The notes under the pieces are model-generated. The model did not search any database. It saw nothing but the letters and a program-made list of their open reading frames with translations, and was not told where the DNA came from. This document shows positions 20,686-30,405 of a stretch of DNA of 64,000 bases, piece after piece (the first letter of the stretch is position 1; each line of letters opens with the position of its first letter). The DNA comes from Pyropia yezoensis (lineage: Eukaryota > Rhodophyta > Bangiophyceae > Bangiales > Bangiaceae). The stretch spans positions 28,248,894-28,312,893 of the forward strand of contig CM020618.1 in assembly GCA_009829735.1 (NCBI GenBank), written 5' to 3'. Made by a program: the position numbers and the translations under genes.

Positions 20686-21293
20686 GCCAATCAGTGGCTT
20701 TCGTCCGTCGCTGGGGTGAGTCGACCGGGCTCAGAGCTGGTTGCCGAGACACTGACACGACACCGGGAACCAGGAGATTTTCACGCTGATATGTGTGCTT
20801 GCGAAAACATTGAGTCGTCGGTGGGTGTTACTTCAATTCTATGGGGAGGCTCCTTCTACTACTTCAGAGCCAAGACTTACACAACTGCTGCTATTACAGC
20901 AAGTAGTATTGCAGTTCCCCGAATTTTGTCTCATGGAGACAAGAGCAACAGCGTGACAACAAGGCCATGAGCCAACCGCGTGCTGGGAGCTCTCAGCGGA
21001 CCAATAGCGTGCAGTAGGACTTTCCTTTTGATCAGGCGATGATTGGCTGAAGTCACGGCGGATCTGGTACCGAACGCTGGTTGGTCAGATAGCTGTTGTT
21101 TTCTCTCACGATCTCGGCGAATTTCCCTCTATCTCTGCCCGATTCACTCAAGAGCTCTGAGAGAGGTTGCAGCTGGTTCCTGCGATGCCTGTTCCCTCGT
21201 CGATGTGGGCAAAAATCCCGAGAAAGTCTCTGTTTCCACCCTCACGCGGAGCACTCATTGGCCAGTGGTGCGCCATCTGAGGCATACCATTGG
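20686..21293. promoter_or_regulatory. Cluster of CCAAT/ATTGG boxes
   Basis: CCAAT at about 20687 and 21001; ATTGG (reverse orientation) at 21042, 21257 and 21289. The first lies in GGCCAATCAGTGG, which recurs at about 38101-38113 upstream of the small plastid-targeted protein. CCAAT boxes are the classical NF-Y binding motif; use here is inference. Confidence 0.35.
20906..20940 (+). repeat. Left arm of a 35-bp inverted repeat
   Basis: Begins GTATTGCAGTTCCCCGAATT. It matches the reverse complement of 21320-21354 at 33 of 35 positions, with weaker similarity continuing inward (ACAACAAGGCCA versus ACAACAGGCCAA). It may be the remnant of a transposon or an inverted gene fragment. Confidence 0.85.
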
Positions 21294-21319
21294 CCTGTTG
21301 TAGGCCTGTTGTTGTTATT

Positions 21320-21354
21320 GTCGCCATGAGACAAAATTCGGGGTACTGCAATAC
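21320..21354 (-). repeat. Right arm of a 35-bp inverted repeat
   Basis: The reverse complement begins GTATTGCAGTACCCCGAATT and pairs with 20906-20940. Both arms can be read as a peptide of the form LQ(F/Y)PEFCLM, so they may derive from a shared coding sequence. Confidence 0.85.
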
Positions 21355-21927
21355 AGGCTGCCACATCATCGAAGCTGCAGCTGACATGCAGCTGCATGTC
21401 GGCTGCGTCTCCTCGGAAGCAAGCAGAATTAATCGGTCAGTTGGCATCTGTTTAGCTAATTCCGTCCACTGCTCGATGGCGTCTCCGTGCAGCGCATTGC
21501 ATTGCTTCGGGCGCAGCAGGAGTGACCTCGCTCCCCCCCCTCGCACAACCCTCGTCTTCCTCTGCAGCCCCGTGCCTTCTTGCGGCCGGCACCGGGAGCC
21601 GGGACTCTCACCTTGCTGTGTGCCGCCCTTTCGGGTCTTGGGGCGCGCCCGAGTCGAGCGCCCCGCCAGCGTGATCCCGCGTCGACGTTGGCCATCATCG
21701 CCCCGACGCCGCTTCACGACCGCTGCCAGTGGATAGTGCTGCCTCGCCACGCGGTTTGGTCGTTGGTCCGCTCTCCCCCCCGCCGCCTCTCCTGTCCTTC
21801 TCGCTGCTGCGAATTGCTCCCACTTTCCCTCCTCGCTGCCGCGATTTCTTTCCCCCTTCCTCGCGCTGCGCCGGGACGCTCGACTCTCTCGTCCCGTCCT
21901 CTCCCTCCCCCCGCCCTCTGGGACATC

Positions 21928-23373
21928 ATGGCCATCGCCTTTGCGGTCGCAGCGTCGCCGACGCTGCTAGCGGATCGGCGCCGCGGCTGGGTGCGGGGCG
22001 CCGCAAGGGCGGCGCTTTCCCCCCCCCCCTGCGCGCGGGCGCTCCCCCGCCCGTCGGGCGCGGGCGCCCCGCGGGCGGCGCTGCCGTCCCCCCCCTGGCG
22101 ATCGCCTGCCGGTGGCGGCGGGCCCGGCGTGGCGGTGCGCGTGGACGTGTCGGTGCCGCCTCCGCCGCCGCCGCCGCCGCTGGCGGCGGGCGCCCCCCCC
22201 GCTGGCACGCCCGCCGCTGTGGCCGCCGCCGCCGCCGCGCGCTTCCGCGCGGCGCCCCCCCCCGCGCAGGCCGCGGCGGCGCTGCTTGCAGCGGCGGTGG
22301 TGTTGCGGCTGGCGGCGCGGGTGTCCCGGCTGACGCGCGCGCGGGTCTACCTGGCCCGCTCTGCCCGCCGGCGGGATGAGGCGGGCAACGTGGTAGGGGC
22401 CCTCGCCGTGGCGGGGGAGGCGGGGGAGCTCAAAAAGGATATTGGTGACTTTTACGACGAGCGGTCGGCGGCGTGGGAGAGCGTCTGGGGCGAGCACATG
22501 CACCACGGGCTGTACGACACGCCCGCGACGGCGGATGATGACTACGCGGCGCAGGTGGAGACGATGCGCCGGCTGCTGCGCGCGGGGGGGGTGGACACGC
22601 TCCCCGCGGGCGCCGCCATCCTGGACGTTGGCTGCGGCATTGGCGGCGCGTCCCGCTTCCTGGCCAACCGCTTCCGCGGGGTGACCGTCCAGGGGGTGAC
22701 GCTATCGCCCGCCCAGGCGGCGCGGGCGGCCGAGATCACTCGGCTCTTTGGCCAGTCTGACAGTGTGACCACGTCGGTGGCCGACGCGCTGGCCCTGCCC
22801 TACCCCGACGACTCGTTTGACCTGGTGTGGTCGCTGGAGAGCGCGGAGCACATGCCGAACAAGCCGGCGCTGCTGGCCGAGCTGGGGCGGGTGCTCAAGC
22901 CTGGCGGGCGGCTGCTGATGCTCGCCTGGTGCGAGCGCGAGACCGCCGCCCCCGCCGCGGGTGGGGACGGCGCCCCGGCGGCGCCACTCTCCCTTGACGA
23001 GCGCTACGTCCTTGCCCGCATCCGCGATGAGTACTGCCTCCCCCGCCTGGCGGCGCCGTCCGAGTACGTGGCGGCCGCGGCGGCGGCTGGCCTCTCCGTC
23101 TCCACAACCGACGACTGGACGGAGGCGGCGGCGCCCTTTTGGGGGCGCGTCGCGCGGAGCGCGTGGCGGAGCCCCGCTGGCTGGGCGGCCCTCCGCCGGG
23201 GGGGACTGCGCCTCGCCCGCTCCGCGGTGGCGGTCAAGTACGTGCAGGAGGGCATCCGCCGGGGGGCCTTTCGGCTGGCCGTCATGGTGGCGACCAAGCC
23301 GGGGGGGGGGGTGGGGAACGGCGCGCCCGCAGGGGCAACCGCGGTGGGCGTTGCCCGCGAGGCGACACAGTGA
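21928..23373 (+). CDS. VTE4: Gamma-tocopherol methyltransferase-like SAM methyltransferase
   Basis: A 481-residue enzyme likely to methylate gamma- or delta-tocopherol to the alpha or beta form in the plastid, using S-adenosylmethionine. The start ATG is at 21928. The first 150 residues are Ala/Pro/Arg-rich with a hydrophobic stretch (AAALLAAAVVLRLAARVSRL), a likely plastid targeting region with a membrane anchor. The catalytic part starts with KKDIGDFYDERSAAWE and the diagnostic WGEHMHHGLYD (about 187-197). SAM motif I is LDVGCGIGGASRF (about 232-244), followed by GVTLSPAQAARA and the motif II/III region LPYPDDSFDLVWSLESAEHM with VLKPGGRLL. The HMHHG(F/L)YD block is characteristic of tocopherol methyltransferases. 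It is longer than plant VTE4 because of the N-terminal extension. A related plastid C-methyltransferase acting on another prenyl lipid or an alkaloid-type substrate cannot be excluded. No introns. Convergent with the purine enzyme gene. Confidence 0.85.
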   Translation: MAIAFAVAASPTLLADRRRGWVRGAARAALSPPPCARALPRPSGAGAPRAALPSPPWRSPAGGGGPGVAVRVDVSVPPPPPPPPLAAGAPPAGTPAAVAAAAAARFRAAPPPAQAAAALLAAAVVLRLAARVSRLTRARVYLARSARRRDEAGNVVGALAVAGEAGELKKDIGDFYDERSAAWESVWGEHMHHGLYDTPATADDDYAAQVETMRRLLRAGGVDTLPAGAAILDVGCGIGGASRFLANRFRGVTVQGVTLSPAQAARAAEITRLFGQSDSVTTSVADALALPYPDDSFDLVWSLESAEHMPNKPALLAELGRVLKPGGRLLMLAWCERETAAPAAGGDGAPAAPLSLDERYVLARIRDEYCLPRLAAPSEYVAAAAAAGLSVSTTDDWTEAAAPFWGRVARSAWRSPAGWAALRRGGLRLARSAVAVKYVQEGIRRGAFRLAVMVATKPGGGVGNGAPAGATAVGVAREATQ

Positions 23374-23784
23374 GTAGGGGGGCAATTTGTCGTGGGAGGT
23401 GACTGGAGGGGACTGCTGGGGTGCGTCTTGTTTTTTGATTTTTTTTCCGGTGTGGGTCGTGTTCAGTTGCCGTACCGCATTGTTTTTTTGGGGGGGTTGG
23501 TGTGACTGTGTGCCATGTTTTTTTGTCTTGGCGTGTGATTATCTGTTGGGGCAGCGTTCATTTGTCTGCTCTTTTGCCGCGCGCAGTACGGACGGGTCAC
23601 CACGTCAGCTAGCCCATCGAACATCCCCTGCTGGGTCCGCGCGGGATGCCTGCGACAAAAAGGGCGCGCGCCCACACCCACAACGAAAAAGTGCAGACCA
23701 TAATTTCATGGAACGCATGGGTCCATGACTGCGTGCCGCACGGAGTCCCGCTTGGCGGCGAGGCACGTCGCCCCCCTCCCTCCG
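23374..23784. other. Convergent 3' intergenic region
   Basis: This 411-bp stretch between two convergent genes is T-rich at 23425-23560 on the plus strand, consistent with the 3' end of the methyltransferase transcript. No gene is seen. Confidence 0.5.
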
Positions 23785-26700
23785 TTACGCGCTGAGCTCC
23801 TCACACCAGGTGCGGGCGTTTTGGAACATACGCAGCCACGGGCTCGCGTCCAGCTGCTCGCGCATCCCCCCCGGCAGGTAGGGCCACTGCCACAGCTGGG
23901 CCGCCCGCTCGGGGTGGGGCATCATGGCCAAATGCCGCCCGTCGGGCGACGTCAACGCTGCGATGGCGTCGGCCGAGCCGTTGGGGTTGGCCGGGTAGGC
24001 CTGCGTCGGCTCCCCCGCATCATCCACATAGACGACCGCCGCCAGCTGCTGTGCCTGCACCGCCTCGCGGACGGCCGGGTCGGGGAAGAAGGCGCGGCCT
24101 TCGCCGTGCGCCGACCACACACCGAGCACCGAGCCCGCCATGCCGCGCAGCAACACCGACGGCGAGTCGCCAATCCGGACGGCTGACCAGCGGCTCTCAA
24201 ACCGGCCGCTCGTGTTGTGTACAAAGCGGGGCTGCGACGCCGACGGTGCTCGGTCGACGGGGCCAAACGGCACGACGCCGAGGAGCGCCAGCAGCTGGCA
24301 ACCGTTACAGATGCCCAGCGAAAAGGTATCGGGACGGCCGAGGAACGTCTCCACCTGGTCTCGTACCGCGTCGCGGTAGCGGACGACGCCGGCCCAGCCT
24401 TTGGCAGAGTCGAGAACGTCCGCATAGGAGAAGCCGCCCACAAAGACCGCACCCCGGAAGCTGTCCAGTGTGACCCGCCCCTCGGCCAAGTCGCTCGTCG
24501 ATACGTCCCACGGGTCCATACCCGCCAGGTGTAGGGCCGCTGACATCTCTCGGTCACCGTTAGAGCCCTCCTCGCGGATGACTGCGACCCGCACCTTGGC
24601 AGACGCCGCCATCACCTCGGCGGGTGTGGGCGCCGGCGTGAACGTCAGGGCGTAGGACGGGCCAACACGGGCGGCCAAACCCGCCTGCTCCTCCGCCACA
24701 CACGCGGGAGCGGCCTGCTGCCGCTCCAGCTGGAACGACGTCTCCTCCCACAGGTCCCGCAGCGCCCGCACGTCACCGCCGGGAAGCAGCTCCACGCCCT
24801 GGTCCTTAACGCTGACCACCTTGTCAGCGCGGCTGGTGGCAATGACAGATACGGGCACGCCCGCGGCCTTGAGTGCTGACGCCACCGCCGCGCTGTCGGC
24901 GCCCGACGCCACCTCCAGCAGCACCCCCAGCTCCTCGGCAAAGAGGGACGACGCCCACGGGGCGGCGGTCGACGCAATGGCTGCTTCCGCGTCGGTGGCC
25001 GCGAGGCCCGACGAGTTCACCACCACGTCCACCCCACAGTTGCCAGCAAACGCCATCTCCAGCACCGACGTCAGCACGCCCCCATCACTAACATCGTGGT
25101 AAGCGAGAACGCGCCCGGCGCCGTGCTCAGCCTGGATGGCGTTAAAGGCCGCCCGCAAGGTGTCCCCGCCGTCGTCCACGTCGGGTGGCGCCCCACCCAG
25201 CTGCCCGTACACGTGCGCCAGCGCAGAACCGCCCAGCCGCCGCCGGCCGCGCGCGATATCTACCAGCAACACGTCACTGCCCCCAGGGCACTTGAGGTCG
25301 GGCGTCCACGCCACCCGGACGTCGGGCACATTGACATACGCAGTCATTACGAGCGTGCCAGGCGCCTTGACAGTCTCCGTCGTCGCGGCCGCGACATCCC
25401 CGTCCTCCCCGTCGGCGCCTCCCGGACACAGGGCCGCCATGGAGAGGCTGTCCTTCCCACCGTCGATCGAGATCTCCAGGCGAATCATGACGTCACGCAG
25501 GGCGGCCGCGGCATCGTAGATGGCGGCGCCTTCGTGCTCCATCTTGGCTGCCCACATCCAGTTGCCCTCGCACTTGACGTCAGGGAGTGACGAGATGGCG
25601 GCGGCGCCCAGGTTGGTCAGCATCTCCCCAACTGACATGCGCGCCATAGCCGCGGGCGACAAGGAAGTCAGGGACGGTCGCTCGCCAATGGCGGTCGCCC
25701 CGCCCGAAAAGTCCAACGTGGAGGTGGCCACCACCGCCACGTCGGCCAATGGCAGCTGCAGGGGACCCACACACTGCTGCTGAGCGACCAGGCCCGTGAC
25801 AGAGCGGTCGACCTTGGTGGTAAGGAACCGTTTGGAGCCCACCGACATGAGTCGCAGGACACGGTCGAGGATATCGGCCAGGCACACCCCGACAGGAAGA
25901 GCAACAGGTGCCCGCGGCAGCGCCTCGCCCCGAGTGTCGACGAAGGTCTTTTGGGGAAGGTCACCCAGCACGTCCTCCAGGTCCAGGTCTTCCACGTTGG
26001 CACCCAGCTCCGAGTCGTAGAGCGTCACCCGGCCCGACCCGTCAATGGTGCCCAGGCATACCGACACGACCTTCTCCCGAGAGCACAGAGCTTCAAAGAG
26101 CGGCAGGGAATCGGGACGGAGGAGGAGGCCAAACTGCTCCTGGTACTCGGCGCCCCAAATCTCCAGCGCCGACAGGGACGTGTCACCTACCCAGATGCGG
26201 CGGAGGTCAATCGTTGCGCCGCCCGGGTAGATGAGCTCCTTGACCACGTTGCAGTTGCCTCCAGCGCCCTGGTCGTGCAGGGACACGATAGGGTTCCCGT
26301 CGCCCAGCTCCACACACGCCCGCAGCACGCGGACAACCTTTTGGGCCATCTCCGCGTCGCCCCGCTGAACAGCGTTGAAGTCAAGGTCGTCCCGGTTGGC
26401 GCCCTGCACCATTGACGACGCGGCGCCGCCGCCCATACCAATCCGGTAAGCGGGGCCGCCCACCTTGACCACGCACAGCCCAACATCTGCGGTACCCTTC
26501 CACGCATGCGAGTGGTCCATCGAGCCCATACCACCCGAAAACATGATGGGCTTGACGTACTCACGGCGCTCCCCTCCCGGCAAGCGAAGGCCATACGATC
26601 GGGCAAACCCCGACACCACCGGTTCCCCAAACTTGTTGCCATAGTCCGACGCCCCATTAGACGCCTGCACAGCAATCGTCAGCGGGCTCGCCAGCCGCGA

Positions 26701-28164
26701 CGGGTAGCGGAACGCCGGGTCCTCCCACGGCAAAGAGTAGCCAGGGATCTGCAAGTTCCCAACAGAGTACCCCGCTGAGGCAGCAGACACAAGGGAGCCC
26801 ACCCCGGTCGCCGCCGTATCCCGAATCCGCCCGCCCGTCCCCGTCTCGGCGCCCGCAAACGGAGCCACCCCCGACGGGAAGTTGTGGGTCTCGGCGGTGA
26901 AGAGGAGGTCCCGGTCACGGGTGACGGGGGCGAGGCGCGAAGGCGCACCCGGAATGGATGGAATCAGCACCGGCAGCGGTCCACCACGAATGGTGGACGA
27001 GTTGTCGGCGAAAGCCACCACCGAGTTGCTCTTGTCGCCACGCACAGTGAGAGTCTCCTTCACCATCGCTAGCAGATGCTTCTCAGGGATGGGCGCGCCG
27101 TCAATGACCAGGCGGCCCATGAAAAACCAGTGGCGAGAGTGCTCCGAGTTACTCTGCGCCATGTCAAACAGCTCCACCGACGTCGGGTCGCGGCCAAGCT
27201 TGTGCACAAACAGGTCGTAATAGTACTGGAGGTCCCAGTCATCAAAGCCGAGACCCATCTCGGCATTGACCGCCTCAAGCGCTGCGCGCCCCTCGGCCAA
27301 CAGCGGGACGGTGTAGGTGGCTGCGGGCGTCAATCCGCTGTCCATGGACGTGAGCGGCGCGCCGTAGACGGTCTCAGTCATGCGGTCGTGGACGGCAGCC
27401 GCAAATGCGGCGGCGGTGGGCGAGTCAGCCGCCACGGGCGCGCCACCTGGACCCAACAGCAGGTACCGGCGGGAGCGCTCCAGGCGGGTGATCCCGCTCA
27501 CCCCACACGCCGCACAAATGGAGACGGCGTTGGAGGACCAGGCGGTCTGAAAGTTGAGGCGGGGCCCCACCTCCAGCACCGCCCCACCCGCCCCACCCGG
27601 CGCCACCAGGTGCGGCGCCGTCCGCAGCGAGGTTGGCTCATATGTCTCTGCGAGAAGCCACTCGAGCACCCCCCGGCCCGCGTCAGAGAGGGCGTCCGCC
27701 CCGCCCGCCAGAAGGACGTTGAAGCAGTCCTCCCGGGCGACCGTCGCGCCTTCGCCGGCGGCCGCCACCGCCGCACGCATGGCCATAGAGTCGGGGGGGA
27801 CGGGTCGGTACCAGCGACATACCACCGCCTCGGCAGCAGCTGCCGCCGCCGCCAATGACGAAGACGACGACGCCGGGGGAGGGGTCGACGCGGCCGCAGA
27901 CGCGGACGAAGCTGGCGTCGACGGCATTGAGCAGCGCGGTGCGGCACCGGCGGCGGCGCGGCTGCCGCGGGCGGCGCCCGACGTCCGGCGGCGGCTCGCC
28001 GCCGACGTCAGGGCGGCAGCAGGGGCGGTGCCGACGGGGATGGCACCGCCGCTGCCGCCGCCGCCGCCACTGCCGCGGGCGGTAAAGGCACCCGGGCGGG
28101 CGCCCGCCAACGGGGGCACAAAGGCGGCGGTAGCGGAGCCATCGGGGCGGGAAGGGCGGCTCAT
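23785..28164 (-). CDS. purL: Phosphoribosylformylglycinamidine synthase (FGAM synthase)
   Basis: The fourth step of de novo purine synthesis: ATP- and glutamine-dependent conversion of FGAR to FGAM. The 1459-residue protein is the large single-chain type. Residues 1-110 are Ser/Ala/Arg-rich and look like an organelle transit peptide; in plants the enzyme is plastid and mitochondrial. The PurS-like and linker parts follow (VCRWYRPV; LNFQTAWSSNAVSICAACG; FDDWDLQYYYDLF). The first AIRS-type domain has FTAETHNFPSGVAPF (about 420) and the second has SLHDQGAGGNCNVVKELIYP (about 630-650). The C-terminal class I glutaminase domain starts at about 1188 (VAVIREEGSNGDREM), with the nucleophile C1286 in GICNGCQ and the His/Glu pair in PHPERA. 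All conserved blocks are present. It is intronless over 4.4 kb and head to head with the Old Yellow Enzyme gene. Assignment is very secure. Confidence 0.97.
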   Translation of the reverse strand: MSRPSRPDGSATAAFVPPLAGARPGAFTARGSGGGGGSGGAIPVGTAPAAALTSAASRRRTSGAARGSRAAAGAAPRCSMPSTPASSASAAASTPPPASSSSSLAAAAAAAEAVVCRWYRPVPPDSMAMRAAVAAAGEGATVAREDCFNVLLAGGADALSDAGRGVLEWLLAETYEPTSLRTAPHLVAPGGAGGAVLEVGPRLNFQTAWSSNAVSICAACGVSGITRLERSRRYLLLGPGGAPVAADSPTAAAFAAAVHDRMTETVYGAPLTSMDSGLTPAATYTVPLLAEGRAALEAVNAEMGLGFDDWDLQYYYDLFVHKLGRDPTSVELFDMAQSNSEHSRHWFFMGRLVIDGAPIPEKHLLAMVKETLTVRGDKSNSVVAFADNSSTIRGGPLPVLIPSIPGAPSRLAPVTRDRDLLFTAETHNFPSGVAPFAGAETGTGGRIRDTAATGVGSLVSAASAGYSVGNLQIPGYSLPWEDPAFRYPSRLASPLTIAVQASNGASDYGNKFGEPVVSGFARSYGLRLPGGERREYVKPIMFSGGMGSMDHSHAWKGTADVGLCVVKVGGPAYRIGMGGGAASSMVQGANRDDLDFNAVQRGDAEMAQKVVRVLRACVELGDGNPIVSLHDQGAGGNCNVVKELIYPGGATIDLRRIWVGDTSLSALEIWGAEYQEQFGLLLRPDSLPLFEALCSREKVVSVCLGTIDGSGRVTLYDSELGANVEDLDLEDVLGDLPQKTFVDTRGEALPRAPVALPVGVCLADILDRVLRLMSVGSKRFLTTKVDRSVTGLVAQQQCVGPLQLPLADVAVVATSTLDFSGGATAIGERPSLTSLSPAAMARMSVGEMLTNLGAAAISSLPDVKCEGNWMWAAKMEHEGAAIYDAAAALRDVMIRLEISIDGGKDSLSMAALCPGGADGEDGDVAAATTETVKAPGTLVMTAYVNVPDVRVAWTPDLKCPGGSDVLLVDIARGRRRLGGSALAHVYGQLGGAPPDVDDGGDTLRAAFNAIQAEHGAGRVLAYHDVSDGGVLTSVLEMAFAGNCGVDVVVNSSGLAATDAEAAIASTAAPWASSLFAEELGVLLEVASGADSAAVASALKAAGVPVSVIATSRADKVVSVKDQGVELLPGGDVRALRDLWEETSFQLERQQAAPACVAEEQAGLAARVGPSYALTFTPAPTPAEVMAASAKVRVAVIREEGSNGDREMSAALHLAGMDPWDVSTSDLAEGRVTLDSFRGAVFVGGFSYADVLDSAKGWAGVVRYRDAVRDQVETFLGRPDTFSLGICNGCQLLALLGVVPFGPVDRAPSASQPRFVHNTSGRFESRWSAVRIGDSPSVLLRGMAGSVLGVWSAHGEGRAFFPDPAVREAVQAQQLAAVVYVDDAGEPTQAYPANPNGSADAIAALTSPDGRHLAMMPHPERAAQLWQWPYLPGGMREQLDASPWLRMFQNARTWCEELSA

Positions 28165-28942
28165 CGCGGCGGGAGGGGAGAGCGCAAGGACGCTGCAGTC
28201 AAGACACAGATGTAGGCGTGTAGCGCGGCGGCGAGATAGTCGGGGCCATTAACGGTTTGGTTGGGCGGCGCGACGCCGACGTGTGATCTGCCTCGTCCCG
28301 CGTATGTATTTACTGAACGCGAGAGTGGTTTCAGTGGGGCGAGAAAGGATTGCCTTGTGCGAGAAGGCTTGCACTGTGAGGTGTGGCGGCCTGGCCAGAG
28401 TCTTGCACCAGACGGCCGATGATCGCGATGGCGGAAAGTGTGCTTTGTGTGGACGGCTGTTGGTGCCGGATCACGTGGCCGTTGGTGGAACGGTCTCCAC
28501 CTCAAGATCCGCAGCGGGACCATCCCAGACATTCAGGTCTCCACTGAGGTCGATGGAATCGCCGAATGGGCGCGAATCATGACTCTTAGGGCGGATGGAA
28601 TGCGGCGGTGTCCGTGCAGGTTGCACGCGATGGAATGGGGCGGTCCACCCACCCCTCAGCGCGCCTTCGCTGCGCAACCGAACGGCCGCAGTCGCAGCCG
28701 GCACATTGGGTTGCGGTGCGGTGCTTCGCCAGTGTCCCTTCAAGAGCCCACCCGGGTCGTCATCCTCTGAGACGCCGCTCCGGTCGCACACGTCTTGTTC
28801 TTCAACGGCGTCCGTCTTGCATCCCCTTCCCCCGCGATCTGTCCCACTCAGTCACCGCGGCTTTTCCCCCCCGTGTCGTCCTCTTGCTTGCTGCCCTCCC
28901 CCCCGGCCCCCCCCTCTCTGTCACGCTCCTCCGCAGTCCACC
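28165..28942. other. Bidirectional promoter region of purL and OYE genes
   Basis: Both flanking genes are transcribed outward from this 778-bp stretch. GC is lower around 28270-28360. The last 100 bases before the OYE start are pyrimidine-rich and end CCGCAGTCCACC. Small open frames (for example 28438-28770) have no recognisable product. Confidence 0.5.
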
Positions 28943-30405
28943 ATGGGAGACCATCATGCTTCCCCGGTCAAGGCGCTAATGACGCCCTATATGCTCGGGG
29001 ACCTGCCCCTGCCCAATCGGATGGTGCTGCCGCCCCTCACCCGCGGACGCTCGTCGGACGACCACATCCCCAACACGGACCTGATGGGCACCTACTATTC
29101 ACAGCGCGCGTCGGCGGGCCTGCTCATCTCTGAGGGCACCTTTGTGTCGCCCGCGGCGATTGGGTGGCCAGCCGCGCCCGAGGTGTACTCGGACAAGGCG
29201 GTGGCCGCGTGGCGGGGCGTCACCGACGCGGTCCACGCGGCGGGGGGGCGGATTTTCTGTCAGCTATGGCACACGGGCCGCGCCTCGCACAGCTCCTTCC
29301 GTGCCGACGGCAGCTGCGGGGTGGCGCCGTCGGCGGTGGCCATCCGGGATGACGGGGGCATCCACGTGCCAGGCGGCGGCAAGGCGCCACACGAGGTGCC
29401 CCACGCCATGACGGTCGAGGAGATCCAAGCGACGGTGGGCGACTATGTGGCGGCGGCCCAGAACGCGCTTGCCGCTGGATTTGATGGCGTAGAGGTGCAC
29501 AGTGCCAACGGGTACCTGCTCGACTCGTTCCTGCAGACCGGCACCAACCGGCGAACGGACGAGTATGGGGCGGGGAGTCTCGACTCGCGCTTCCGCTTTC
29601 TCCGCGAGGTCGTCACCGCCGTCACGGCGGTGGTGCCGGCCAACCGAGTGGGCGTGCGGCTGTCGCCCAACGGGGTTTTTAACGACCAAGGGTCGCCCGA
29701 CTTTCGGGAGGCCTTCCCGTACTTTGCGTCCCAGCTGGATGCGTTTGGCCTCGCCTACCTCCACGTCATGGTACGCTTGCAGAGTGGTGGCGGCGCGGTG
29801 GGTGTTCTTTTTTTCGCTTCAGGCGTGGGTGGGTGCGAGGGCAGAGCGGCTGTATCTCCCGGGTAGGCTGATCAGCTGATGAACGCTCTGTTTTGTCAGG
29901 GTACTGACGCTCTAATGTTTTCTGCTTTCCTTGGTGTCTCGCTGCCGTTTTCTTTCTGTGGCGCTTGCGTTCTCGCTCTCTGGTACTTCCCCCCGCTGTG
30001 CTCTGTCTGCTACTCATGCCGTGTCTTCTTTCTGCACAGGACGGCTTGGCGTTTGGCTTCCACAAGCTCGGCGAGCCACTGACACTCGCAGACTTCCGCG
30101 CGGTCTTCAAGGGCCCCATCATGGCCAACTGTGGTTATACGGCCGAGTCGGGGGAGGAGGCCATCGCGTCAGGTTCAGCGGACCTCATCTCGTACGGGAG
30201 GCCATGGATTTCCAACCCCGACTTGCCCCGCCGGTTTGCCGAAGGCCTTCCCCTCAACGCCGATGCGTCCATGGCCACATGGTACAGCCCGGGACCGGAA
30301 GGCTACACCGACTATCCGACGGTTGACGAGGCGGGGGCGGGGACCAAGACGGAGCCGACTGTGGAGGCTGCGGAGGGTGACGCCAAGGGGGTCAAGGCGC
30401 TCTGA
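28943..30405 (+). CDS. Old Yellow Enzyme family NADH:flavin oxidoreductase (two exons)
   Basis: A 397-residue FMN ene-reductase that would reduce activated C=C bonds or oxidised lipids with NAD(P)H. Exon 1 is 28943-29770 and exon 2 is 30040-30405, joined across a 269-nt GT-AG intron in phase 0 (LHVM, then DGLAFGF). Without splicing the frame hits a stop after the intron start. Landmarks are NRMVLPPLTRGRS (FMN site, near the N-terminus), FCQLWHTGRASH, and the substrate-binding pair H186/N189 in EVHSANGYLLDSFLQ. Others are TNRRTDEYG, RVGVRLSP and the second FMN-phosphate region ANCGYTAES...ISYGRPWISNPDL. The sequence is closer to bacterial NemA/YqjM-like and plant OPR enzymes than to anything organelle-specific, and no targeting sequence is evident, so it is probably cytosolic or peroxisomal. 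The physiological substrate is unknown. ATG context is CCACCATGG. Confidence 0.93.

Larger units (their letters stand above)
19975..21927. other. Divergent intergenic region with AT-richer island and CCAAT boxes
   Basis: It holds the promoters of the coiled-coil gene (minus) and the methyltransferase gene (plus). GC falls clearly between about 20760 and 21450. That island contains an inverted repeat (20906-20940 with 21320-21354). Five CCAAT or ATTGG boxes occur at 20687, 21001, 21042, 21257 and 21289. No protein is recognised; the minus-strand open frame 21148-21750 contains one arm of the inverted repeat. Confidence 0.5.
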
